NCBI GenBank assembly: GCA_965203135.1
Contig: CBDBBO010000001.1
Coordinates: 2,020,821 to 2,084,820 of the forward strand
Source: CATOSD01 sp965203135
Lineage (GTDB): Bacteria > Chloroflexota > Dehalococcoidia > Lucifugimonadales > CATOSD01
Direction: 5' to 3'
DNA length: 64,000 nucleotides
Program-made: the position numbers and the translations under genes
Notes under the pieces: generated by a model
The model's input: only the letters and a program-made list of their open reading frames with translations
Database searches by the model: none
What the model was told of the DNA's origin: nothing
Shown here: piece by piece, positions 48,939 through 56,188 of the stretch
Position numbering within the stretch: the first letter of the stretch is position 1
Layout of the letters: the number at the start of each line of letters is the position of its first letter

Positions 48939-50270
48939 ATGACTACTCAATACGCGCCGGAATCGATGTACAGGTCCGTCGAGGGACTGGGCGTCTGGGA
49001 GCACAGGGGCAAGGTCGCCGCGGTCGGCATCGGCCACTCGCCCACCTCGCGCCGCTGGGACGGCAAGGCCGACACCACCGTGGGCGCGGGCGCCATCCTG
49101 TCGATGCGCCGCGCGATGGCGGACGCGGGCGTCGATCCCGCCGACGTGGACGGCCTGGTGATAGTGCCGGTCACCACCACCGGCGCCCACTGGCCGGAGG
49201 ACACGCCCATCCCGCAGGACGTGATCGGCGCCTACAACCAGACCGACGACCCGCTGGACGGCCTCGGCCAGCTCAGCGCCGACTGGCTCGAAATCAACAT
49301 GCCCGAGCTCACCAACGTCAAGTACAAGGTGCACGCGCCCGGCTGCATGTCCGCGGCGCTCACCGTCGCGGCGCAGGCCATCGGCGACGGGCTCGCAAAG
49401 ACGTGTCTGGTGGTCAAGGGCTGGCACAACCTGGAGGGCCGCTACAACCACGGCGGCATCAGCGGGGCGAACGAAGTGCCCGGGTCTTTCGCCATCGGAG
49501 CCGGACGCTCCATCTGGGGGCCGCCCGGCTGCTACGGCACGGCGCTGCAGTTCGCCGAGTACTGCCGCAAGTACGGCAAGCACCACGACATGCTCGCGCC
49601 GTTCATGGAGAACTCGCGCCGCAACGGGCTGATGTTCCCCGAGGGCTACTGGGCACAGCACCGGCCCGAGCCGCTGCCGCCCGAAGACTACCTGAGCGCG
49701 CGCTGGATCGCCAAGCCCGCCAACCTGTTCGACAACGACATACCGATCATGTGCACGGCGGCGTATCTGTTCACCACCGCCGAGCGCGCCCAGGACATGC
49801 GGCAGAAGCCGGTGTACATTCTCGGCCACGCCTCCAGCCGGGGGGCCACGCGCAGCCTGACGCCCACGCTGGCCGAGGTCGAGGCGGAGTGTGCCAGCAC
49901 GGGCAGGAAGATCCTGGAGGCCGCCGGCATCACCGCCGACGACCTGTCGTTCGAGAACATGTACGACGGCTTCGTGCAGTTCCACCAGTTCCACATCGAG
50001 GGAATCGGCTACCGCGGCATGAAGCAGGGCGACGCGCTGGACTTCTACCAGGGCGACATCAGCATCGAGGGGCCGGACCCGATCATGCCCAGCGGCGGCA
50101 ACATCGGCGGCGGTCGCAGCCGCTTCTGGATGCACACCGACAGCATCCAGCAGATCCAGCAGCGCGCAGGCGCGCGGCAGGTGACCGGCGTGAAGCCCGA
50201 GGTCGCCGTCTCCGGCGGCCCCATGCCGTTTGGAGGCAACTTCACTGTGTGGAGCGCCACCCCGGACTAG
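48939..50270 (+). CDS. thiolase-like protein (SCP2-thiolase/aldolase group)
   Basis: A 443-residue thiolase-fold protein. ADVDGLVIVPVTTTG, KYKVHAPGCMSAALTVAAQA with a nucleophile-like Cys in the expected place, ENMYDGFVQFHQFHIEGIGY in place of the usual HDAF region, PSGGNIGGGRSRF and AVSGGPMPFGGNFTVW are all in order. The lack of a clear C-terminal Cys and the paired DUF35 gene make a non-degradative thiolase or an aldolase of the Ltp2 type more likely than a standard acetyltransferase. It is followed by a 12-bp hairpin. Substrate unknown. Confidence 0.85.
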   Translation: MTTQYAPESMYRSVEGLGVWEHRGKVAAVGIGHSPTSRRWDGKADTTVGAGAILSMRRAMADAGVDPADVDGLVIVPVTTTGAHWPEDTPIPQDVIGAYNQTDDPLDGLGQLSADWLEINMPELTNVKYKVHAPGCMSAALTVAAQAIGDGLAKTCLVVKGWHNLEGRYNHGGISGANEVPGSFAIGAGRSIWGPPGCYGTALQFAEYCRKYGKHHDMLAPFMENSRRNGLMFPEGYWAQHRPEPLPPEDYLSARWIAKPANLFDNDIPIMCTAAYLFTTAERAQDMRQKPVYILGHASSRGATRSLTPTLAEVEAECASTGRKILEAAGITADDLSFENMYDGFVQFHQFHIEGIGYRGMKQGDALDFYQGDISIEGPDPIMPSGGNIGGGRSRFWMHTDSIQQIQQRAGARQVTGVKPEVAVSGGPMPFGGNFTVWSATPD

Positions 50271-50308
50271 GGGGCATCCCAGCCCCAGCTAAAGTGCGGT
50301 CAAGGAAT

Positions 50309-50341
50309 CCTGTAGAGCGGGGTGAAACTCCGCTCTACAGG
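50309..50341 (+). terminator. hairpin after the thiolase gene
   Basis: Perfect 12-bp arms CCTGTAGAGCGG / CCGCTCTACAGG around a 9-base loop, 39 bases after the stop. No U-tract follows. Confidence 0.6.
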
Positions 50342-50407
50342 GGATGCGGCGAACGTAGATGAGAGGCCCAAGACCCCACGGCTGAAACCCGACTCTGGGA
50401 GAAACCT

Positions 50408-51055
50408 GTGGTCGATGAAGCAAACACTACCGGTATCGTTTACATCCTTAGCAATGTAGCGATGGACGGCTACATCAAAATCGGCATAACCCGCGGGGAT
50501 TCACCGAAGCACGTTCAGGAGCGAATGAAGAGTCTGGACAGCACTGGAGTGCCCCGTGCTTTTGACTGCGAGTATGCGGCTGTAGTTGCGAATTACGACC
50601 GAGTGGAAAGTGCACTACACGTTGCATTCGGAGACTTTCGGGTCAGGGAGAATCGAGAGTTCTTTGAAGGCATTGCGCCTTTCAGAGTAAAGGCGGTTCT
50701 GAAGTTACACGAAATCAAGGATGTAACGCCAAGGGCGACCGACAAAGTTACGAATCTTGAAGATGCCTCCGAGAAAGAAAGGCAGCCAAAGAGACCTGCT
50801 TTCAAGTTTTCAATGGTTGAAATCCCGATAGGAGCGTCTTTGCAATGGGCGGACGACCCGGGAATAAGGTGCACAGTCACGGAACGCAATCGCGTGTTGT
50901 ACGAAGGGAATACGTACTCCCTATCAGGACTGGCTAAAGAACTTAAGGGGATGACAAACACGCCTGCGGGGCCTCTGTATTGGCTGTACGAGGAAGAAAC
51001 ACTGGCCGAACGTAGGCGCCGCTTTGAAGAGGAGGGAGGCGATGATGAAGAGTAG
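50408..51055 (+). CDS. GIY-YIG nuclease family protein (T5orf172 type)
   Basis: A 215-residue protein. The N-terminal domain, VYILSNVAMDGYIKIGITRG, through SALHVAFGDFRVRENREFFEG, is the T5orf172/MUG113 form of the GIY-YIG nuclease fold, with GYIKIG in place of GYIG. The C-terminal 70 residues, PIGASLQWADDPGIRCTVTE and on to GPLYWLYEEETLAERRRRFE, look like the RAMA-type module found next to restriction methylases. A linker rich in Lys and Glu joins them. GTG 50408 follows GGGAG. The gene is visibly poorer in GC than its neighbours, suggesting recent transfer. A defence or DNA-processing role is plausible. Confidence 0.8.
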   Translation: MVDEANTTGIVYILSNVAMDGYIKIGITRGDSPKHVQERMKSLDSTGVPRAFDCEYAAVVANYDRVESALHVAFGDFRVRENREFFEGIAPFRVKAVLKLHEIKDVTPRATDKVTNLEDASEKERQPKRPAFKFSMVEIPIGASLQWADDPGIRCTVTERNRVLYEGNTYSLSGLAKELKGMTNTPAGPLYWLYEEETLAERRRRFEEEGGDDEE

Positions 51056-51233
51056 CATGCCGGTGTTCTGATTCACGCCTGCTCGCTTGGGATGTTTAGG
51101 CACACGGTGCTTATCCGGTCCCTGCCCATTCGATCCCCTCGCTGATCCGCCAAGACTGTGCATTGCCAAGATAATCAAGAGGATATGAACACTTACTCCG
51201 CGCGGAGTCTGAATTGAAGAGGAAGAACACCGC

Positions 51234-51578
51234 TTGATACTCATAAGCTACGACATCGACGGAACGCTGGAGGTGGGCGACCCGCCTGGGCCGCTCACCA
51301 TGGAGATGGTGCGAATCACCAAGCAGAAGGGTTTCCTGATAGGAAGCTGCTCAGACCGACCCCCAAGCAGGCAGCGCGCCATGTGGGAGGAGTACGAGAT
51401 AGAGGCGGACTTCGTGTCGCCCAAGCACATGCTCGCGGAGGTCAAGACCAGGTTCGAGGCCGACGCCTACGTCCACATCGGCGACCGCGAGGACCTGGAC
51501 AGGCAGATGGCGCTGAAGGCGGGGTTCGACTTCCTCTGGCCGGACGAGGCGGCAGCAAAAGACTGGTTCGTGGCGTAG
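51234..51578 (+). CDS. small HAD-like protein
   Basis: A 114-residue protein of a shortened HAD fold. YDIDGTLEVGDPPGP holds motif I DxDGT, MVRITKQKGFLIGSCSDRPP the motif II strand with Ser/Cys, and YVHIGDREDLDRQMALKAGF the motif IV region with GDRxDLD. No cap domain is present. It begins with TTG 51234 with GAGGA upstream, or at a later ATG, so the start is uncertain. Family members include small phosphatases; the short length may mean a specialised or inactive protein. Confidence 0.7.
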   Translation: MILISYDIDGTLEVGDPPGPLTMEMVRITKQKGFLIGSCSDRPPSRQRAMWEEYEIEADFVSPKHMLAEVKTRFEADAYVHIGDREDLDRQMALKAGFDFLWPDEAAAKDWFVA

Positions 51579-51587
51579 TCGGCGGCG

Positions 51588-51627
51588 TCACCCCCATCCT
51601 AACCTTCCCCCGTCGATGGGGAATGGA
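51588..51627 (-). repeat. dispersed hairpin repeat, copy 5, overlapping a gene end
   Basis: Minus strand: GTCCATTCCCCATCGACGGG, then GGAAGGTTAGGATGGGGGTGA. One arm has mutated. Its TAG is the stop codon of the MFS gene, and it encodes the last residues of that protein. Confidence 0.75.
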
Positions 51628-52846
51628 CGTTCGGAACATCCGCTTGCCCCGACGCCCGGTTGTACTGCCGGATGACGCGGCGCGAGACGCGCAGGCCGTT
51701 GAGCGCCAGCACCGAGCCGCCGATGGCTATCGCGACGGGGGCGCTGAGCAGGGCGGCTATGCTGCCGGTGTAGAAGCCGGAGAATCCGGTCATGCCCCAT
51801 GTGAACGACTGTATGCTCATCACGCGACCCCGCATGTCGTGCGGCACGGCGCTCTGCAGCACCGTTATGAGCGTCGTCTCGTACAGCACTCCCGAGCCGT
51901 AGGCCGCAACCAGCAGCACGAGCGAGAGCGGCAACCAGGGCGAAGCCGCGAACAGCATCAGGCACGCGCCGAAGCCCATGTAGCCGAACACCAGCAGGCG
52001 TCCTCCGTTGCGCCCCTCGCCGAGCGCCGACAGCGTGAGCGACGATATGAGCGCGCCCGCGCTGCCCGCCGAGAACATGTAGCCCAGCCCGGTCGGGCCG
52101 ACGTCGAGCACCTTGCCCGCCATCACCGGCATCATGGTCTCGTGCGACCAGCCGAACACCTCCGACGACAGCATCATCAGGATGAGCAGGCGTATCTGGG
52201 GCGTGCCGAGCGTGTAACGGACGCCCTCCTTGAGGTCTGCGAGCGGCGAGGTGTCGCGCTTTTCGCCCGCCGCTCCAAAGCCACGCAAGAACACCATGAG
52301 AACGCCGGATATCACGAGCGCGATGACCATGACGACATATATCCAGCCGATGCCGAAAGCGTCCACTACCGGACCGGCGACCAGCGGCACGGTGATGCCG
52401 GCGGTGGTCATGGCCGCGAAGTTGGCCGCGTTGGCCTTGAGCAGGTTCTCGCGGCCCGCCACGTCCAGCACCAGCGTCATGCGCGCTGGCAGCTTGAAGG
52501 CCATCAGCATGCCGTCCGCGAGCGCCGTCGCCAGGATTTGCCAGAGCTCGATGCGGTCGGTGAATATCAGCAGGGCGACGCCGGCGAACATGGCCGCCTG
52601 AACCGTCTGCGACACGATGAACAGCGCTCGGCGGTCCAGCCGGTCGGCCATCACCCCGGCGAATCCGGCGCACAGCATCATGCCCAGCCCGGCCATGCCG
52701 GCCGTGGCGCCCACCCAGAAAGCGGAGTCGGTGACCAACAGGGCCAGCCAGCCGTGCGCCAGGATGTACAGCGTGATGCCGACGTCGCTGAACAGGCCCG
52801 AGATCAACAGCAGGCGGAACTTGGGGTTGCGAACGAGAAGAATCAT
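51599..52846 (-). CDS. MFS transporter with repeat-derived C-terminus
   Basis: A 415-residue permease with 12 predicted helices. LLISGLFSDVGITLYILAHGW opens helix 1, GMMLCAGFAGVMADRLDRRA is the loop-2 signature, and VPLVAGPVVDAFGIGWIYVV is helix 5. It resembles the MFS_3/enterobactin-exporter group. The end is odd: after helix 12 the last residues (VPNVHSPSTGEG) and the TAG come from a copy of the dispersed repeat, so the original C-terminus may have been lost. GTC-rich DNA follows. Substrate unknown. Confidence 0.82.
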   Translation of the reverse strand: MILLVRNPKFRLLLISGLFSDVGITLYILAHGWLALLVTDSAFWVGATAGMAGLGMMLCAGFAGVMADRLDRRALFIVSQTVQAAMFAGVALLIFTDRIELWQILATALADGMLMAFKLPARMTLVLDVAGRENLLKANAANFAAMTTAGITVPLVAGPVVDAFGIGWIYVVMVIALVISGVLMVFLRGFGAAGEKRDTSPLADLKEGVRYTLGTPQIRLLILMMLSSEVFGWSHETMMPVMAGKVLDVGPTGLGYMFSAGSAGALISSLTLSALGEGRNGGRLLVFGYMGFGACLMLFAASPWLPLSLVLLVAAYGSGVLYETTLITVLQSAVPHDMRGRVMSIQSFTWGMTGFSGFYTGSIAALLSAPVAIAIGGSVLALNGLRVSRRVIRQYNRASGQADVPNVHSPSTGEG

Positions 52847-52882
52847 GTCAGGCGTCGCAAAGCGTCAGGTGCAATGGTAACA

Positions 52883-52905
52883 GGGGCGGGTCTTAGACCC
52901 ACCCC
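52883..52905 (-). terminator. imperfect hairpin between threonine aldolase and MFS genes
   Basis: GGGGCGGGTC, loop TTA, GACCCACCCC with one mismatch. It follows the stop of the threonine aldolase gene on the minus strand. Confidence 0.45.
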
Positions 52906-52970
52906 CGAAGAAAGTGCCAGTTGGACAAAGCCAGAGACCGCGGCGCGAGGCGGGATGCCCCGCTCCGCAC

Positions 52971-54011
52971 CTAGTCCTTGGCGTATTCTCGGAAGACGGA
53001 GTCCACGACGTCCACGGCGTAGTCCACGTCCTCGGCTGTGATGCCGTAGTGGGTAACGAACCTCCACCGGCGCGCCGGCGATCCGCCCTTCACGCCGCGT
53101 TCGTTGATCCTGCGGGCCAGGTCGGCGGGGTCGCCTCGCTCGATCTCGAAGAAGACCAGGTTCGTGGGCAGAGCGTCGGGATCGATGGAGATGCCGGGCA
53201 CCTGTGCGAGGCCCTGCGCCAGCCTTCGGGCGTTGGCGTGGTCTTCGGCCATGCGCTCGACCATGCTGTCGAGGGCAACGATGCCGGCCGCGGCGATGAC
53301 GCCCACCTGTCTCATGCTGCCGCCAACTATCTTGCGCCACCTCCGCGCCCGCTCGATGAACTCGTTGCTGCCGCACAGCACCGAGCCGATCGGGACGCTC
53401 AGCCCCTTCGACAGACAGAACGTAACGCTGTCGGCGTCCTTCACCAGCTCGGACACCGGCGTTTCCAGGGCTACGGCCGCGTTGAATATCCGCGCGCCGT
53501 CTATGTGAAGTGGGATCTCGTGTCGATGGGCAACCTCGGCGATGACGCTCGTGTCCTCCTGCGTAAGCGTCGCGCCGCCGCAGGCATTGTGCGTGTTCTC
53601 CAGCGCGATCATTGCGGTGCGCGGGAAGTGGACGTCGTTGGGCTTTATCGAGGCCTCCACCTGGTCGGGATCTAGCATCCCCCTGCTGTCGTTGGGGAGT
53701 GTGTGATAGGCCACGCCGCCGAGTACCGACGCGCCGCCCGCCTCGCTGCGGAAGATGTGGGCCTTGTCCCCCACGATGATGTCGTCGCCCCGCTGGGCGT
53801 GGGTGAGGATGGACACGAGGTTGCCCATGGTGCCGCTCGCCACGAACACGGCCGCCTCCTTGCCCAGCCGCTCCGCGGCCATCGCCTCCAGGCGATTCAG
53901 CGTGGGATCTTCGCCGTATACGTCGTCGCCGACCTCAGCCTCGGCCATGGCCTGGCGCATCTCCGGTGTGGGGTGGGTTACGGTGTCGCTACGCAGGTCT
54001 ACGATTCGCAA
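52971..54011 (-). CDS. ltaE: low-specificity L-threonine aldolase
   Basis: A 346-residue PLP enzyme of the beta-eliminating lyase family, splitting threonine to glycine and acetaldehyde. MRIVDLRSDTVTHPTPEMRQ and AEVGDDVYGEDPTLNRLE are the N-terminal signature, ALENTHNACGGATLT the middle, and VTFCLSKGLSVPIGSVLCG contains the Schiff-base Lys202. Length is normal. A strong AGGAGG lies before ATG 54011. The gene is divergent from the alpha/beta hydrolase pair. An extended -10 TGC TAGAAT at 54074-54082 fits as its promoter. Confidence 0.93.
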   Translation of the reverse strand: MRIVDLRSDTVTHPTPEMRQAMAEAEVGDDVYGEDPTLNRLEAMAAERLGKEAAVFVASGTMGNLVSILTHAQRGDDIIVGDKAHIFRSEAGGASVLGGVAYHTLPNDSRGMLDPDQVEASIKPNDVHFPRTAMIALENTHNACGGATLTQEDTSVIAEVAHRHEIPLHIDGARIFNAAVALETPVSELVKDADSVTFCLSKGLSVPIGSVLCGSNEFIERARRWRKIVGGSMRQVGVIAAAGIVALDSMVERMAEDHANARRLAQGLAQVPGISIDPDALPTNLVFFEIERGDPADLARRINERGVKGGSPARRWRFVTHYGITAEDVDYAVDVVDSVFREYAKD

Positions 54012-54073
54012 GGTTCCTCCTTAGGGCGGGGCCGTGGTTGGGGCTCGCTCGCGCGGGCTTCGAGGCTGGAATG

Positions 54074-54082
54074 ATTCTAGCA
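54074..54082 (-). promoter_or_regulatory. extended -10 of the threonine aldolase promoter
   Basis: Minus strand TGC TAGAAT; the -35 (ATGGCG) is poor. Predicted start about 56 bases before ATG 54011. Confidence 0.35.
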
Positions 54083-54088
54083 CACTGC

Positions 54089-54117
54089 TTGCCAAACGCC
54101 ATAGCGTCTCATAACAT
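54089..54117 (+). promoter_or_regulatory. promoter of the hydrolase pair
   Basis: TTGCCA, 17 bp, TAACAT. Predicted start near 54124, only about 12 bases before ATG 54136. It overlaps the divergent aldolase promoter. Confidence 0.45.
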
Positions 54118-54135
54118 GCGGGACGAGACCCAGCC

Positions 54136-54828
54136 ATGCCAAACCCACCAACGACGCCACAATCGCAGCAGGTGACGTTCGCCGGCTCCGGCGTGACACT
54201 GGAAGGCGTGCTGCACCTGCCCACCGACGAGCGGGAGAAGCTCCCCGCCGTGGCGCTGTGCCATCCGCACCCCCGCTATGGCGGCAATATGCACAGCGGC
54301 GTCGTCACAGCGATGGCGGCGGGACTGCTCGCCTCCGGCGTGGCGGTGCTGCGCTTCAACTTCCGCGGCGTCGGCTCGAGCGAGGGTTCGTTCTCTCAGG
54401 GCGTGGGAGAGGTGGACGACGCGCTGGCCGCCGTAGATTACCTGGCCCTGCACGACCGCGTCGAGACGACGCGCGTGGGGATGGCGGGCTACTCTTTCGG
54501 CGCGTGGATCGCGCTTGAGGCCAGCAGGCTGAGCGGCACTATCCAGGCCGTGGCGTCGATAGCGTGTCCCATGGGCGCCTACACCGCCCTGGGCGTGGAC
54601 GAGCTGCTCCAGCCTAAGCTGCTGGTGTGCGGCGAGTTCGACCACGACTTCCCGGTGGAGCACTTCCGTTTCCTGTCGAGAAGGTTCATGGAACCCAAGC
54701 AGGTGCACGTGCAGTACGGCGCGGACCACTTCTTCGGCGGCCACGAGACGGATATCGGTGACCTTACCGCTGCGTTCATGGCCCGGTGGCTGGGCGACCG
54801 CGCCCCGGGCGACGTTGGCGGATTCTAG
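54136..54828 (+). CDS. alpha/beta hydrolase (COG2945-like)
   Basis: A 230-residue alpha/beta hydrolase. VALCHPHPRYGGNMHSGVVT (oxyanion strand), VLRFNFRGVGSSEGSFSQGV, and MAGYSFGAWIALEAS with the nucleophile Ser in GYSFGA are the family's marks; the acid LLVCGEFDHDF and the base YGADHFFGGHE complete the triad. Members of this group often act on small esters or dipeptide esters; none is well characterised. The predicted leader is very short. It is followed after 19 bp by a related gene. Confidence 0.87.
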   Translation: MPNPPTTPQSQQVTFAGSGVTLEGVLHLPTDEREKLPAVALCHPHPRYGGNMHSGVVTAMAAGLLASGVAVLRFNFRGVGSSEGSFSQGVGEVDDALAAVDYLALHDRVETTRVGMAGYSFGAWIALEASRLSGTIQAVASIACPMGAYTALGVDELLQPKLLVCGEFDHDFPVEHFRFLSRRFMEPKQVHVQYGADHFFGGHETDIGDLTAAFMARWLGDRAPGDVGGF

Positions 54829-54847
54829 GTTCAGGGGCAACGGGCGA

Positions 54848-55498
54848 ATGCGTCAGACCGCGATAGGATTCCGTAGCCAGGGTCTCACCCTGGAGGGCGT
54901 GCTGACGTCTCCGCAGGGCATAGCGGGTGACCTGCCCACGCTGGTTGTGTGCCATCCCCACCCCGTGCTCGGCGGTGACATGGAGAACGCCGTTGTGATG
55001 GCGATCTGCCGCGCCGCCGACAGCCGGGGGCTCGCGACGCTGCGCTTCAACTTTCGCGGCGTGGGAGACAGTGAAGGCGAGTTCAGCAACGGCAAAGGCG
55101 AGCAGCGCGACCTGGAGGCGGCTGTGAAACTCGCCCGTCGGTGGCCCGGCCTCGACGGAAAGCGCATCGCCGTCGCGGGCTACTCATTCGGGGCGTCGGT
55201 GGTGCTGGGCGGGCTGCGACGTTGCCGCCCTGCACTGTGCCTGGCGTTCGTCGCGCCACCCATCGCCGCCGTCACGGAATCGCGCATAGCGTCGGACAAG
55301 CGGCCCAAGCTGTTCGCCACCGGCCAGGACGACCGCATCTCGCCACCTCTGGACCTGCAGGGCGCCCTGGACGACATGCGCCAGCCGGTGCGGTTCGCGG
55401 AGATCGCAGGCGCGGCGCACAACATGCTAGGCCGCGAGCGCGAGGTGGGTGAGGTGGTAGCGGCGTTCGTGGCGGAGGCGTTGGGGATGGGCGCCTAG
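54848..55498 (+). CDS. alpha/beta hydrolase (tandem paralogue)
   Basis: A 216-residue alpha/beta hydrolase that parallels the upstream product: LVVCHPHPVLGGDMENAVVM, TLRFNFRGVGDSEGEFSNG and VAGYSFGASVVLGGLRRC (nucleophile), with LFATGQDDRISPP (acid) and EIAGAAHNMLG (base). The pair clearly arose by tandem duplication, now strongly diverged. ATG 54848 is chosen because the fold begins here; the frame extends upstream as a remnant reading DSRFRGNGR, a peptide typical of a dispersed repeat. The ribosome site is weak (AGGGG). Confidence 0.85.
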   Translation: MRQTAIGFRSQGLTLEGVLTSPQGIAGDLPTLVVCHPHPVLGGDMENAVVMAICRAADSRGLATLRFNFRGVGDSEGEFSNGKGEQRDLEAAVKLARRWPGLDGKRIAVAGYSFGASVVLGGLRRCRPALCLAFVAPPIAAVTESRIASDKRPKLFATGQDDRISPPLDLQGALDDMRQPVRFAEIAGAAHNMLGREREVGEVVAAFVAEALGMGA

Positions 55499-55570
55499 GG
55501 GTGGAGGCTGGGTCAGTAGGCGAGCGTTTCACCTACTCCAGCCAAACCTCGGGAGCCGACCGAGAGGTCC

Positions 55571-56113
55571 TTACGAGGGCGCGGCACCGTTCGAGTCTGG
55601 CCTGGCGCGGCGCGCGGACGGCGGAAGCTCATCGAATGGTACGCCATCGGCTTCAGCCTTCAGGCGTCGCTGGTTCCAGTCGTCCCACTCAGCATCGGCC
55701 TGCTCGAGGCCTTGCTCGAGGCCTTGCTCGAGGCCCTCTTGGCGCTGCTTTTCTTTGAGCGGTTCCAGGTACCTTCTTCTGAAGTAATCTGCGGCAATCA
55801 TGGCGAACGACAAGACCTCCAACACCGAAAAGATGGTTATGGCTAACGCGACGCCTGAGACCGCGACTCTTTCAGCGATCGCAGAGAACACCGATAGAGG
55901 GGAACTGTCTCCCCTGCCGACTATTTCATCTACGACTATAGCGGAAGTCGCAATCAAATTCGAGACGCTGAATGTGATGAAATAGGTCGTCCTCCATCCG
56001 TGCGGTACGCTCCAGATGGATTCCCTGTTTCTGTCAGGTAGGGTCATCTCTGCAACATTATGCGATTCTCCGTTCAGGTCAGAATGTGACCAAGCCTGAA
56101 CGCGCGCGCCCAT
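55571..56113 (-). CDS. hypothetical membrane protein with a 12-bp coding repeat
   Basis: A protein of about 180 residues with two membrane helices (YFITFSVSNLIATSAIVV and GVALAITIFSVLEVLSFAMI), a short basic loop (DYFRRRYLEPLKEKQRQE), then (Leu-Glu-Gln-Gly) repeats and a charged tail DAEWDDWNQRRLKAEADGVP. The repeats are encoded by three 12-bp units at 55701-55736, likely to vary by slippage. Start is uncertain: ATG 56113 is used; GTG 56146 and ATG 56047 are alternatives. The DNA is less GC-rich than its neighbours. I recognise no function; the layout resembles small Chloroflexota proteins with coiled tails. Confidence 0.6.
   Translation of the reverse strand: MGARVQAWSHSDLNGESHNVAEMTLPDRNRESIWSVPHGWRTTYFITFSVSNLIATSAIVVDEIVGRGDSSPLSVFSAIAERVAVSGVALAITIFSVLEVLSFAMIAADYFRRRYLEPLKEKQRQEGLEQGLEQGLEQADAEWDDWNQRRLKAEADGVPFDELPPSARRARPDSNGAAPS
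55701..55736 (-). repeat. three tandem 12-bp units in coding sequence
   Basis: Plus-strand unit TGCTCGAGGCCT, three copies, the last with one change. Encodes repeated Leu-Glu-Gln-Gly on the minus strand; a change in unit number keeps the frame. Confidence 0.9.
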
Positions 56114-56188
56114 TTCCCTGCGCGACGTGTGGTATATTCTAAACACGACATGCCACGAACTGCAACATTATTCCAACAGGAGCGACGA

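Noticed and set aside
54758..54847. Upstream extension of the second hydrolase (90 bases)
   Set aside because: It overlaps the first hydrolase gene and reads as a repeat-like peptide; the fold starts at ATG 54848.
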